A stretch of 64,000 nucleotides of DNA, taken from Cylindrodendrum hubeiense. Lineage: Eukaryota > Ascomycota > Sordariomycetes > Hypocreales > Nectriaceae. Positions within the stretch are counted from its first letter, which is position 1. Every line of letters begins with the position of its first letter. The notes below the pieces were generated by a model. The model ran no database searches. It was given only the letters and a program-made list of their open reading frames with translations, and had not been told where the DNA came from. Positions 24,600-35,689 of this stretch are shown piece after piece. The DNA lies in assembly GCA_014621425.1 (NCBI GenBank), contig JAANBB010000056.1, positions 88,645 to 152,644 of the forward strand, given 5' to 3'. Position numbers and translations under genes: made by a program.

Positions 24600-25950
24600 T
24601 TTCTTATAATTAGGAAAGCTAGTTAGCTTTGTGATCCTTGGTCAAATAGTATTATTATTCTTAATTTATTCTTGTTCTAAGGGAGATTCCTCTTATTATT
24701 CGCAAAGTGATAGGGTCTTTTAGAGTATGCTATTCTAGCTCTTTCCCAGTACTTTTAGCTTATCAGGTAAGTCCTGTTCTATACTAGGTATTTCCCCTAG
24801 TATAGGAGATATCCCGGTTCTATTATATAGTTATTCTTACCTATTATATGTGCTATATATTTACATTACCTGTATCTTATTTTTAAGTTATAATATTTTA
24901 TAATATATCTATATTAGTAGTATCTGAAGTACTATTATAGGTGGAGTTTTTCCTTATAGGGTTTATTATTAAAGATCTACATTTTAAGAATAAGGCCTTC
25001 CTTATATATTCTATTTGTATTTTTAAGGGTTAGTATAATAATAATTATTAGTGTTATTACTATAGTTTCCTATTACTTTCTTATTACCTTTATTCCTATT
25101 ATCTTAATTATATTCTGTTATTAGAGTGTTTCTATTAGTCTTTAATATCCTATTATATTAATTATTTATTATAAGATATTCTTAATTATAATATTATAGA
25201 TTCAGGTTATAATAATTATTTTCTTATTAAATATATTCTAGATCTATTCTTATTCTACCTAAATCCTATTAGTTTTCTCTTAAAAGGTTAGGATTATATC
25301 TTCACTTTATAATTAGTGTGTAATTATTATTATTACCTTTATCTTTAGTACTCTATTTATTATCTTAATTATATTATTTATATTATAATTTATTAGGTCT
25401 TTAGTGAAGTTAATTCCTTAGATTATAATTTCCCTATATACTCTTATTAGTACTCACTTCAGGGATAGTTCTATTATAGTTTAATAGTCTTATCCTAGTC
25501 CTTCTATAATCACATTTACCCAGGTTTTATTTCTAGTCTATAATCTTTTAATTATTTAGGTAATAATTTCTTTAATAATAATTTTAATATTCATATTATT
25601 TATATTATTCTGAGTAAGTAAGGATATATTATTATTATATTATATATACTCCCGGTTCTCTAGTAATAGTATAAAAATCCCCTAAACTTACTTGAGAATA
25701 GGGCCTTAGATTAGCTCCACTATCTTAATATATACTTATTTAGTTAGGTTTTTATCTAATTATATTATATTTTAGATATCTTTAATATTTAGTGTCTTAG
25801 TTATCTTAACATAGGCACGCGGTATATATACCACTACTCCCGCATTCAGATAGTATATATTCTATTTAAGGCCCTTTCTATCCCTATCTATATCTATTGG
25901 GAATGCTACCTCCGCGCCTATGATCTGTGTGTACTGTGATATTGTTAATC
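24600..25950 (-). pseudogene. LINE ORF1 (gag-like) relic, RIP-mutated
   Basis: The minus strand reads a GVVVYIPRAYVKITKTLNI-like stretch near 25.8 kb, then TRNKTWVNVIIEGLG, then a phrase like IKIINRVLKIKVIIIITH followed by SEDIILTF. This matches the pattern of fungal LINE gag proteins, in which an alternating I/V-rich RNA-binding region precedes a GD[IV]xxTF-like motif. Near 24.7 kb a RIAYSKRPYHF-like phrase resembles the C-terminal part of such proteins. Frame changes and stops are frequent. Boundaries are approximate. Confidence 0.6.
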
Positions 25951-26057
25951 CTTTCTGGGCGCTGTAATAGGTGTGTCTGAGAATTGAGTGGGTATTTTAC
26001 CTGCTATTTAGGTGAGATATTCCAGAAACTCTCATAGAGCTTCTAATATATGTATAA

Positions 26058-26070
26058 CTCTATAACCTAT
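26058..26070 (+). repeat. Right copy of the 13-bp candidate LINE target-site duplication
   Basis: CTCTATAACCTAT, identical to 6183-6195. The 3' piece of the Fot1 transposase reads on directly from it, and the LINE 5' end is to its left. Confidence 0.75.
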
Positions 26071-26715
26071 ATTATAAAGACTGAGTTCTTTCTAGTTTTC
26101 TATATTACCTATATAGTTACTATAATAAGGAATAATATTAAAAGAGGTTTTTAAGGGTCTAGACTTATTCCCTTAAACCTAGAAAATATTATATTAAAGC
26201 TTAATATATAACTATAGATTCTAACACTAATTATAGAGGAGGTCAGCCTCCCTGACCCTTAGATCTCAAAGACCCTAAAGATAGTATTTAAGGCCAGTTC
26301 ACAGTCTAAATACCTTAAAAGATAAATAAGAAGGTATTAGAATAACTCTCTAATATTTATCTTTAAGGTATTTAAGTTATTTTCTAAGAGAATAAAGATA
26401 ATAATATATTAAATAATATTATTAAAATCTGAAAACCAGATCCTTTAACAAATAAATAAAACTCTTAGTAAATAGCACAGAGCAAAAAGAACCCACCTAT
26501 AGAATAAAGGGAAGATAACTATAGAGGAAGGAAGAGAAGTAATTAATCAAATAGATATCAATACACAGGTACAGGCTAAATCATCGAAAAGTGGTGGTCA
26601 AGGAGGGTTAGCACGATCGAAGGAAAGGTACTATAGAACTTGTAGAAAGACTGGCCATAATACAAGAACTTATCAGGCTATAATTAAAATCTCTGGAGAG
26701 GAGTATAGCAATTAG
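26058..26715 (+). pseudogene. Fot1-like transposase, 3' piece, RIP-mutated
   Basis: The plus strand reads NSITYIIKTEFFLVFY at the junction, matching the region after the DDE domain in this family, then a phrase like GSRLIPLNLE (family: GSGLVPFNPE). The C-terminal arginine/lysine-rich tail ends in a zinc-knuckle-like phrase CRKTGHNTRTY and a stop at 26713-26715. It continues the protein that breaks off at 6195. The last 200 bases are much less mutated than the rest of the block. Confidence 0.82.
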
Positions 26716-26771
26716 TTTTAATTGATTAAATAGTTTGTTGTGTTTTTATTAAAGTTTTAATTTTAAAGGTT

Positions 26772-26821
26772 GGGATTTTTGGCCCACTCACTTGTTTGGC
26801 CCACTCACTTATCAAGTACGT
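26772..26821 (-). repeat. Right terminal inverted repeat of the outer Fot1-like element
   Basis: Plus-strand sequence starts GGGATTTTTGGCCCACTCAC and ends AAGTACGT, followed by TA at 26822-26823. It is the inverted partner of the repeat at 5078-5127. It is less RIP-mutated than the interior. Confidence 0.92.
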
Positions 26822-26823
26822 TA

Positions 26824-27030
26824 ATAAACTCAGATAGGTCTTTAAATTATTTTAGACACATTTTAGGATTCGATCTCTCAATGTCTATTTACCGAGGAGG
26901 TCTAAATTAATAGGTTATATTAACTTTCTAGATTAGATTTCTCTTAATTTACATCTTTAGGCATATAATTATTAACCTGAATTACTTATAATTATTCCAA
27001 CTATTATACTATTTAATAATTTATATTCAG
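26824..27030. other. AT-rich right flank of the repeat block
   Basis: About 200 bases of TA-rich sequence between the outer transposon and the AAA-ATPase relic. It may be 5' coding sequence of that gene degraded by RIP leaking out of the repeats, but I cannot read a protein in it. Confidence 0.4.
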
Positions 27031-27943
27031 AGGTGACTGATGTATGAGATACGTCTCTGGCCTCCTGGAACTTTAAAAACGCTTACCGCAGAGAGGTGTG
27101 ACCCATTAATTTCCAGCTATTTGCTATCGTAACTGAATATGAGACCAGCGTTGCAGTGCATGCTAAGAAACCACTGTATCGTGTAACATGTGGGGATATC
27201 GGCACACAGCCTGAAGCTGTTGAGCGATATATGAGTCAAGTGTTGAAGCGTGCTATAGCATGGGGCTGTGGTATGGTCTCAATTCAGTCATTTTAATTGT
27301 TTAACTCGCTGACAAGCAGGAAGTGGTGCTGTTAGATGAAGCAGAAGTATTTCTACAGGAGAGATCTCTGACAGATCTCCACAGAAACGCTCTTGTTTCT
27401 GGTAACTGTCCATTCTATTAACCTTCTAGACTGAAAATACTAATTCGCTCTCAGTGTTCTTACGAGTCCTGGAGTATTATGATGGTAGGCTCATGATCAA
27501 ATGTAGCCGCACCCCCTACCTTGCTAAAAATCCAATTCAGGCGTTCTAATACTCACAAGCAATCGGTCGGGTCACTAGACGAGGGCTTTAGTTATTGGAT
27601 CCAATTGTCGCTTGAGTACCCGAAGCTCGACAGTACATCACGACGACGGGTCTGGGAGAATTTTATCAGCAGACTGGACAGCGATCGCAGTGTGTCTGGA
27701 GAGCTTGATATTTCCGATCTTCGGAGAAATCTCGACAACCTGTCGAAGTATGAGTTGAATGGGCGAGAAATCCGAAACGAGATCAACGTAGCACGCCCCC
27801 TTGCGTTATCGACGGAAACACAAGTTGATTTCAAGTGCTTAAAGAAGGTCATCGGGGTGCAGAGTAGGTTTGATCAGTATATCAAAGACATGAACGAACG
27901 CTTACACGACGAGAAAGTTGCAAGGGAAGAAGGAAAACGGTAG
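27031..27943 (+). pseudogene. Truncated AAA-ATPase (fungal ATAD-like) pseudogene with frameshift
   Basis: Exon relics: about 27031-27095, 27149-27270, 27324-27401, 27455-27484, 27541-27943, with canonical GT-AG introns. The Walker A region reads LWPPGTLKTLTAE (27055-27093); the family has HGPPGTGKTLTAE, so the glycine before the catalytic lysine is replaced by leucine. Then follow PLYRVTCGDIGT, a normal Walker B (VVLLDEAEVFLQER), a sensor-1 region (VLILTSNR) and the C-terminal lid domain ending in a lysine/arginine-rich tail. At about 27561-27570 (AATCGGTCGG) one base is missing relative to the expected N-R-V-G-S frame, which puts a stop in frame. The N-terminal half of such proteins is absent; upstream is repeat DNA. 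Confidence 0.82.
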
Positions 27944-29675
27944 CGGGGTCAATTTTCGTTAAGCAGCAATGTCGACATATGTGCCAGCTGAGTGCGAGGC
28001 TTAGGCCATGAACGCGTGTGGCAAAGATGCATTAAAACTCGATATCTCAGCACTGTTGTTTGCCCTCTACATTGTGTAACATCGTGGCATTTGACGTGTT
28101 TTGGACTAGGTAACATCCAATAATGGCACAATTGCTAGATCGAATCACGGCTTCGTATTCTTGCCCATAATTGGACATTACGTAGCCGATTTAGTTAAGG
28201 TTAATCTAGAGTTGGAGTAGCGAAATATCCAGGACCCCCATTCATGGCCTGTGCGCGATCTCCCAGAGTTGACTGGTTGGGAGGGGAAAATATTCTCGCT
28301 GTCGATGGAATTCCCCATGAATCGTCAAGAAGACAGATTTCGCCAGCGTGCAAGGAGTATTGGGAGAGTAACTGGAAGGGGTATTAAACTAGTCATGCTC
28401 ATGATGTTGTAGAAATATGATTTTACTTAATTCTTTTGTTTTCAATCTTCTGACGAACTCGCTCGAAGGTGTGAACCATTGGTCAGGGAGGGGACGTGTC
28501 ACATATACCGTGCAGGATCGTGACTATCGCGGCCCGCCGCATCGATTCCTCAGCCGACCCAGCGAGGCGGTCCCAGGGCTGACGCCATCGTCCAAACTTA
28601 CGCCTCACATGCGAGCTAATCTTGGTGATGGAGGGCTAGGCCAGGATGCTGATGTCGCTGACGTTGTGGCTGTTGTCAGTTCGCGACTTAGTGTGACACA
28701 GGCGGCGGCTTTTGATATTCTCCAGCATTTCTGGAACAGCTGTTCCAGCTGGTGAAAGTTTGTCCGTGACGCTAGAGGCCTATGATACAGTCGTGCGCTG
28801 CGAACCGAGAATGAAATAACCTGCAGGCGAGGGCAAGCTAGAGGTTCGTCCTGATAATTTGTCTAGTGTCTGGAGGGCGTAGCTCGTCTCAGCGGGCGGT
28901 GGAGGTCGCGTTAGGCATTGAGGCCCATCTTCCACGAATACGAGCACGTCAAAAGCTGTTCCCGGTGTGGTGTCCCCGGGCGTAGTGTCCCCGGTGTGGT
29001 GTCTCCGGCGTAGTGCCCCCGGTGTGGATGCTGCTCGTGTAGCAACAAGCTCTCCATTTGGAGTAGATCGGATCTGGCGGAGCGCCAGCTGGCTGACCAC
29101 TTAAGCGGGCAGCACCCGGACGGCTCGCCAAGCGTCTCATCGCTCCGCCACCGGTCAAGGCACCAGATCGCTTAGTTGGCTCCGGGGGGCATTCAAGGCC
29201 TCTTGGACGCCAATACGTAAAGCATGACACCACACGCGCACAAGTTCCGCGCCACGCAGTGGCCTAATTTCTGCTTTTCTCAACCGTCAGTCTGTTCTCC
29301 GCGTCAGGTCGTGCGCTAGCCGCCCCCCTGGACCAGGTTCCGGAGGTCCGGCCAACTCTATTGCCGGCCTCGGGGAACGGGGGCGGCCGCTGATTGGGCA
29401 TCTCGCTCGTCCTCGAGTCATGGCGATGGAAGCGCGCAACAGCCCCGGCCTCGCTTCCGCCTCCCCCTGGTCCCGCACCAGCCCATAGCAGCAAGGAAGC
29501 ACTGGACGGGTGCTCCCCGCGCGGCATATAGCTATCACGTAGTGGTCTGCTTGGTCGGCCACAGCAGCCCATCCTGCATCTTGCTTTTTCCATACGGACA
29601 GTCCAACGTCCCTCCAACGTCCATCTACAGTTCTTCTCACTATGACGGTATGACCTTGCCGCAATCCTTCGCGCT
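27944..29675. other. Intergenic region without a supported gene
   Basis: The left half is ordinary; from about 28.5 kb it is GC-rich. Open frames at 28417-28755 (plus) and 28780-29731 (minus) overlap, have no domain similarity that I recognise, and look like composition effects. A 14-15 bp tandem repeat lies at 28959-29035. The CT-rich stretch 29600-29675 is probably the leader of the next gene. Confidence 0.55.
28959..29035. repeat. Short minisatellite, 14-15 bp units, about five copies
   Basis: Alternating units GTGTGGTGTCCCCGG and GCGTAGTGTCCCCGG with small changes (CTCCGG, CCCCCGG). Both unit types recur at least twice. Confidence 0.85.
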
Positions 29676-30937
29676 ATGAAAGTGTCTACCGACGTCACCT
29701 TCGACATCGCGTCGGCATGCGTGTGCGCCACGCTGATTCTGGCCCGCTGCGCCTACCGCGGTCTCTTCCGGTGCAAGCTACACCCGACATGCCATCGAAC
29801 ATGGCGCTCCGATGATCTCTACATGGCCATCGCCCTGCTGCCGCTCATTGGGCGCACAACGTGCATCTGCCTCTCCTTCGTCCTCAATCCCACCCATACA
29901 TACGAGCCTGCCACCGAGGTCGAAGCCGTAACCCTCGGCATGTCGACCGCCAAGATCGACCACGACCGCATACTGTCGCACAAGTTGCTGATACCCGGCC
30001 GCATATGCTACGCGTTGTTGTGCGTGCCACCCTGCCGACAGACCGCATGCCGTTTGACATCTCGTGCTGACCCTCCGTAGCTTGTGGTGTCTTAAGCTTG
30101 GCTTGCTCGGCTTCTACTCCCGCTTTGTCGACATTCTGCCCTGGGGCAAGCGAGTCGTAAATGCCCTCTGGATCTTCATCGTCGTTACCTTTATTGCTGT
30201 GCTCGCCACTACTCTGTCAGAGTGCCGTCCACTGTCGCTGTAAGTCTGAGTTTGGTCCGCGGCTCCGCAAAACCGTTGTGCAAAGCTGAACCCGCATTAG
30301 AATGTGGGCGTTAAACGCCGATGACGACCGTAGGTGACCCCATCCACATGTGGACTTGCCCTATTATTCCAGTCGGACTATTCTCTAACGTATCCATTCC
30401 AGGCGAGACATGCCACCGCGCCGTTGGCCAATTGATTCTCATGGCTATTTGTAATATCATATCCGACGTCGCCCTCATTCTTTTACCGTTTCCGATATTG
30501 CAGCATTTGCGGCTCGACATAAAAGCGTACGATTTTACAAAGAATGCATCCGCTCTAGACCTAACATTCTGACATGCTTCCAGGAAAATCCAACTCAGTC
30601 TTTTGTTCGGCATTGGCTTTGTTGTTGTCGCCATCACGATCCTCCGACTTCCTCTTATCCTAAATGCATCAGTATCCCAAAAATCCCGGTCAATGGTGAG
30701 TTTTTAATAACCCTCCCCCCTCTTGTTGTAGTAATTAACCAGGCATATCAGTGGGCTTCAATTGAGATCCTATGCGCTTGTGTGGTTGCCAACACAGCAT
30801 TCTTTTACGCGCTTGTAAAAGATATCCAGCGACCACATGATGACCGGACTGCAATGTCTAGTAATAATCACCGGGGAGACTTCTTTATGGAAACATTACC
30901 TTCCACTTCCAGCTATACAAATATGGCCAAGGATTAG
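29676..30937 (+). CDS. PTH11-like / rhodopsin-fold integral membrane protein, 6 exons, 317 aa
   Basis: Exons: 29676-30019, 30081-30239, 30301-30329, 30403-30526, 30584-30695, 30752-30937 (318 codons with stop). The chain has about seven hydrophobic segments: an N-terminal helix (TFDIASACVCATLILA), one at LYMAIALLPLIGRTTCICLS, and later FIVVTFIAVLATTLSECRPL, LILMAICNIISDVALILLPFP, KIQLSLLFGIGFVVVAITIL, and IEILCACVVANTAFFYAL. The ECRPL and ISDxxLILLPxP phrases are hallmarks of the large fungal SAT4/PTH11-like membrane protein family, members of which are putative G-protein-coupled receptors or unknown. No CFEM domain is present. It is at the short end of the family, with a short cytoplasmic tail. 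The exon 3 boundaries (29 bp) are the least certain; they were chosen because they alone keep frame through ADDDRETC. Confidence 0.82.
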
Positions 30938-32240
30938 TAGAGGCCTAATTATAACGTAGTTTAATGATATAACGCATGCTCTGCGACGATATGGGACACT
31001 TAAGTATCCTCTTATCATACATTTGATCTCAATCGATACGCCAGATCTCACATTCCAAAGTGAGGCTCCGTAAAAGTTTTCATCAAGGACTGGGCCCCAA
31101 ATTTGATGCAAAATTCCAGTCAATGGCTGGGCAACTCTATTTCCATTATGAGCCCCACCGTCCAACGCTTCATGTATAATTGGTTGGCCCCTCATTTACT
31201 CCTTAGAACTACCGTGAGACATTCATAGCGTATGCCTATTATGCCGAGCAGTTCGTCCATGTGATGGCGTCGTGCACATGGTCACCGTGTGGTCATGAAA
31301 CCCGTCGCGGAGAGAGGTCAGTGAACAGAGAGGAAAGGGTCACTTGCCCTATCAGCGGTTTCGTGTTCCCTTAATTGCTTATCTGGGAATTACACGGATG
31401 TAAAAAGCACCCGTGGTCAATCTGTCCATTCTTGAAAAGCCCCTATTTCTCGATTAGACTAAGGCCAGTCGGTGGTACTGAATAACCGCCGAGACTCTCG
31501 GTTTCCATCCTCCCTGTTCGCTGATCACATGCCATAGCTCAATAGACTTTTTCTAGGGAGGTATTACATGAAGAGATAGGGGTAGGCAATATGATACGCC
31601 GGCATGTGGGCATATCGGCGTTTGAAGGAGCTCAGCGACGTGTCGAAAGAAAGGAACAAGAAAACACAAAGTGAAACACGGGCATGAAGAGATACATCCG
31701 GGTCATGTCGGAATATGGTAGGGCAGGATATTGCGATAAGTCAATTATAGAGCTCACACGAAATCTGAACCAAAGAGAAACTGACGCTCAGGAAAAACTC
31801 ATATGGATGGCAAAACAAGTCATCTCAACTACCCCGCCATTTCATCCTCCAAGACAGTCAATCTCTCTGACTTAGATCCCTCTGTTTGCGCTATGATCAT
31901 TTGTCGAACGTCTCACCGCCTGTGCCAGTGGACAGGATCTACATTGCTCGTCAAGGTCGGATTGACATCCGAAGGTCTCCATTTGTCTACGTGATACGTC
32001 TTCTATGTTAATCAACTGTTTTGGGGTTTAAATCTCTGCAGAAGCCCTTTTAGCATACCCTCATATAGTGCTTACGACTCGTACAACTGTTCCAAATCTT
32101 ACACCAAGGAACCACAAAGCCAACCCGTTTGTTACCTACCCTGCCCTGAGTCTCTACCGGGGTTGCGTGTATCTCAGGTTACCTTGAACCTTTGTCTTTC
32201 TATTACTACAAGCCATCAACCAACACCAACAGGGTTACAC
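30938..32240. other. Intergenic region
   Basis: No supported gene. Short open frames around 31684-31994 overlap in two frames and show no domain. The last 80 bases before 32241 are rich in CAAC/ACCA words, typical of a fungal leader. An alternative upstream ATG in frame with the next gene lies at 32163. Confidence 0.55.
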
Positions 32241-33748
32241 ATGTCACGACGGTCGACCGAGATGCACAACCAACATGGCCCTACACTCGAAGTGCCAACC
32301 TCCGACTCATCCGAAACGGCTGTTTCCGACGGAGATGACTCTGAGAAGTCAATCACCGGAGAGCACATATCTCTGCCGCCCGCAGATCATGGAAAGGATG
32401 CGTGGCTCTTCTTGGCCGCTTGCTTCTTTGTCGATGCTCTGGCTTGGGGTATGTGATCGAGGACTGCACAACCGAAATCTTCAGGACGCCTATGGCTAAC
32501 GCTTGCTTACTCACAGGCTTTCCCAACTCCTTTGGCGTCTTTCAAGAATATTATAGCGACCACTCGCAGTTTGCTGGCTCTCCCATGATCCCAATTATTG
32601 GAACTTGCACCCTGGTAAATCCCCTGTGGTATATGTCAGGTCTTGCGCTCATTGTGTTTTAGGGCATAATGTACTTGACGATGCCACTCATCATGGGAAT
32701 CCAGCGGCTCTACCCACTGTTCGGAAGGTGGTCACCAGTCATCGGTCTATTCATCATGAGCACCTCCCTCGGCATCGGCTCTTATTCGCAAACAACAGCC
32801 CAGTTACTGGTCGCCCAGGGAATCTTTTTCGCAATTGGCAGCTCCATCCTGTACTGCCCTTGTGTCTTGTACTTGGATGAATGGTTTATTGAACGAAAGG
32901 GATTTGCCTTTGGGATTTTCTTGTCGGGCACTGGCTTAGCGGGATCAGTCCTCCCTCTGCTGCTTGAATATTTCTTGGGCCGTTATGGCTTCCGTACCAC
33001 GCTGCGGATATGGGCGGTTTCATTGGTGGTTCTAACAGCGCCGCTAGCATACTTCATCAAACCCCGACTACCAGCCATAGCGACATCGCACATCCGACCA
33101 TTTAGATTTGGATTCGCTCTGAAGCGGACATTCGTCTTGTTTCAGGCGTCAAACATCTTCCAGGCTCTCGGATTTTCCCTTCCAATGATCTACCTACCAA
33201 CATATGCCCGCGCTATCGGCGCGAATCATTTTCTATCAGCTTTCACGCTTGTACTCGTCAACTTTATGTCCATGGTCGGTTGCGCTGGAATGGGTGTGTT
33301 GACGGACCGCTTCCATGTCACTGTGTGCTTTTTGACGTCAGCTATCGGAACCACACTTGCGACATTTCTGTTGTGGGGATTTGCGACCAAAATACCGACA
33401 TTGTTCATATATTGCATAATCTACGGACTTTTTGCTGGGTCGTACCCCTCAGCTTGGCCAGGGATCACGCGCCATATGATGGAGGCGGCTCCTAAGGGAT
33501 GGAGTCGCAACGAGAAAGGACAAGAGGACCTTGATCCAACTATGATACTTGGTGTTCTTTCAATAGGCAGAGGTATTGGCAGTACTATGTCAGGGCCCAT
33601 TGGCCATGCACTGATTTACGGATTACCTTGGTATGAGAAGGTTTATGGCGGCTATGGGACAGGATACGGGCCTCTTATTGTCTTGTCCGGAGTGTGTTCA
33701 ATTATTAGCGGTATGAGTTTCTTATGGTGGAAACTCAAGTTGATTTAG
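32241..33748 (+). CDS. MFS transporter, monocarboxylate-porter type, 3 exons, 463 aa
   Basis: Exons 32241-32448, 32517-32614, 32663-33748 (464 codons with stop). The hydrophilic N-terminus (residues 1-50, Ser/Asp/Glu-rich) is followed by about 12 membrane segments: WLFLAACFFVDALAWG, then FPNSFGVFQEYY, IIGTCTLGIMYLTMPLI, WSPVIGLFIMSTSLG, and onwards to LIVLSGVCSIISGMSFLWW. The phrase NSFGVFQEYY after TM1 and DEWFIERKGFAFGI after TM4 are characteristic of the fungal MCT/riboflavin-transporter-like branch (Mch family). The substrate is not predictable; candidates are monocarboxylates or related metabolites. The start at 32241 is preferred over the in-frame ATG at 32163 because the extra residues look untranslated, but the longer form is possible. 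It stands alone between two gene-free stretches. Confidence 0.88.
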
Positions 33749-35689
33749 CATAAGATTAAAATATTCCAGTTAGTTACGAGTGTTTGATGTTGTCAAGATG
33801 CCCATGTTTACCTCAGCTTTCGAGTTTTTGAGACAGTTAGTCAAGAAATTTTACTTAGAGACATCTTTAACTGCTCGGGCGAGCAATTTAGAACATTCAG
33901 TGAATATTAAGGGAATATTCCCCCTCAGCAAACAAGCCCATGATAACTCTATCGTAATTTAGTGACTCGGGCTTTGTCTCAGATCTCCTCAGGGCCAATA
34001 GGAGATTCTTTTCTGGTTCTCGTCGTAAATGGATTTCTCTTCTTCAAATGTCACATGTGGCCAAGTCCTTGACTGATCCTCGGGATACAGCTCCAAAATG
34101 TTGTGTAGCCAATTAGGTTAGGTATGGTATCCTATTCTTTTATACTGGACTGTTTCCCCTTAGAGGACTTGATGTTAGCCATGTCGACAGCGATTGACCT
34201 CATCAAGGCTAAATGGCCCTCGATGCGCGAACGGCAAGGATTGCTTTCCCCCTCGTTCCGTAGCTATCATCTAACATAACACTCAAAGCATGACCATGGA
34301 TTCATTATATCAGACACTAAACTGAAGCGCCAAAATGAATTATTCCTCACACGTGCCTGATCACCGCACACACCTTGATGATGCGCGCGGCTTAGCAGCA
34401 GCGCCTTTGTTGCTAGTGAACCCCGTGCCGCACAAACCCCTGTTAGGCAATCGGCGGTCTGGACCGATTTTGACATTCCTAAGACAATCTAGTTTGAAGG
34501 TACTCCTGTTAGTGTCTAAAATACCCTACTAGTTCTGTGCGTGTCTCTCTTTTGCATTTGGAGTATATTTTCTTGAAATTATGAAGTTGTTGCATCTGGC
34601 CCCCATTACGAGGAGTGAGCGAGCACAAAAGCACTGACCCAATTGTGCGATCTAATCTCTTCATACAGCCGGGAGGAAATGCGGGGTATGACGTAGCTTT
34701 CAGATCAGACAAGGACTGAGCGCGTCTCATACATTTTCCCAGGATGCCCATGTGATAACTAGTCCATGCTTGAAGTTTCAAAGCCCAATCTGGGCTACGC
34801 TGGCTACTCTCTCCATCAAACCACGACACTGATTCCGGGGAAAACATGCGATCTTGCACCCTGTCCGACAGGCTAGCAATAAGCAAATGCTTGAATTTTC
34901 AAGGCGGAAATTAGGCTGCGCCGCAGGCATGCTACGTAGTACTCTCTCCATCGAACCACGACCCTGATTCTGGGGAAAACGTGCGTTCCTGTGCCGTGCC
35001 CCACAGGCTAGCAATAAGTCGGTCACGCTTGCACAAAAATATACAGCACGTTGTCCCTACTAGTGCGGGGAACGGGGAATTCATGAATAAGGCACAGCAA
35101 GTGTCCAGCCACTAGACTAGAGCCGCGCAAGGTGATCAGGCGTGGTGAAAATTTGTTCTCGAATTGGCTAAGGAGTTCTGGGGTAGAGCCAGAACCCCTC
35201 TCAGGGGAGGAGTATCACCAATATCCAATCACTCTTGGCGGCGTGACTAACGACTATGGACAGATCCACCATCCTATGAGCTTCAATTACGTACAGCTTA
35301 TCCAATAGAAGATTCGCAAATTCTAGCTTGGAATTCGTCAAGCGTTGAGAAGTCAAATTGGCTTTCTCATTACGTGAGAAATCGGAAAAGCCGGGCTTTC
35401 TCAACGAAGGACTGGCCGAGGGAGTCGAAACACGCAAACTATGACCCTACCTTTGCAACAAGTAGGCAGGATCCCTCTCCGACTCAGCATCGCGCGCCTA
35501 TGAGGGGTCATGGCAAATCTAGATGCAGAATCCTCAACGTGACCTTGCGGGTATCCATTCGGTGCCACACGTTCTCGTTTTTCTGGTATATATAGGGGGT
35601 GCTTGAGCTCTGGGATCGCTTTCCACAGCAGCTACTTTGACCTCCAAAAATTCTCCCAGACTTCCCAATTCACCTATAACTTTTACATC
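33749..35689. other. Intergenic region with an imperfect tandem duplication
   Basis: No convincing gene. Overlapping short frames on the minus strand at 34267-35026 arise from a duplicated stretch (34767-35018). A TATATATAGGG box at about 35586 lies roughly 100 bases upstream of the next gene's ATG and may be its TATA element. Confidence 0.55.
34767..35018. repeat. Imperfect tandem duplication, about 120-132 bp unit, two copies
   Basis: Unit one 34767-34886 and unit two 34887-35018 share ATGCTTGAA, ACTCTCTCCATC, AACCACGAC, CTGATTC.GGGGAAAAC and ACAGGCTAGCAATAAG in the same order, with a short insertion in the second copy. Substitutions are mixed and not only C-to-T, so this is not obviously RIP. 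Confidence 0.85.

Larger units (their letters stand above)
6196..26057 (-). mobile_element. Tad-like LINE (non-LTR retrotransposon), minus strand, inserted in the outer Fot1 element and itself interrupted twice
   Basis: Read on the minus strand from about 26057 downwards: an ORF1-type gag relic (about 25.9-24.6 kb), an apurinic-type endonuclease (GDFN at 23990-24001), the reverse transcriptase core (about 20490-20530) and the post-RT region with its C-terminal part (about 9806-9000). Order and orientation are consistent once the Fot1-like element 21133-22992 and the gypsy element 9807-20381 are removed. A 13-base direct repeat (CTCTATAACCTAT) flanks it at 6183-6195 and 26058-26070. Net length is about 7.4 kb. 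The 6.2-9.0 kb part is assigned only by position; it could include another insertion. Confidence 0.75.
5078..26821 (+). mobile_element. Outer Fot1/pogo-type (Tc1/mariner superfamily) DNA transposon, split by about 20 kb of later insertions
   Basis: The ends are inverted repeats of about 50 bp (5078-5127 and 26772-26821) flanked by TA on both sides (5076-5077 and 26822-26823), the target duplication of this superfamily. The transposase is read on the plus strand in two pieces: the DNA-binding and catalytic part at about 5150-6195 and the C-terminal part at about 26058-26715. Removing the intervening LINE and its contents leaves an element of about 1.9 kb, the usual Fot1 size. Both pieces have RIP-type stop codons, so the element is dead. 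Confidence 0.88.

Noticed and set aside
28417..29731. Plus- and minus-strand frames in the GC-rich intergenic region
   Set aside because: They overlap each other, have biased composition and no recognisable domain; the minus frames cross the minisatellite.
31684..31994. Small plus-strand frames before the MFS gene
   Set aside because: Two overlapping frames without domain or splice support.
34267..35026. Minus-strand frames over the tandem duplication
   Set aside because: They repeat the same peptide from duplicated DNA and have no domain.
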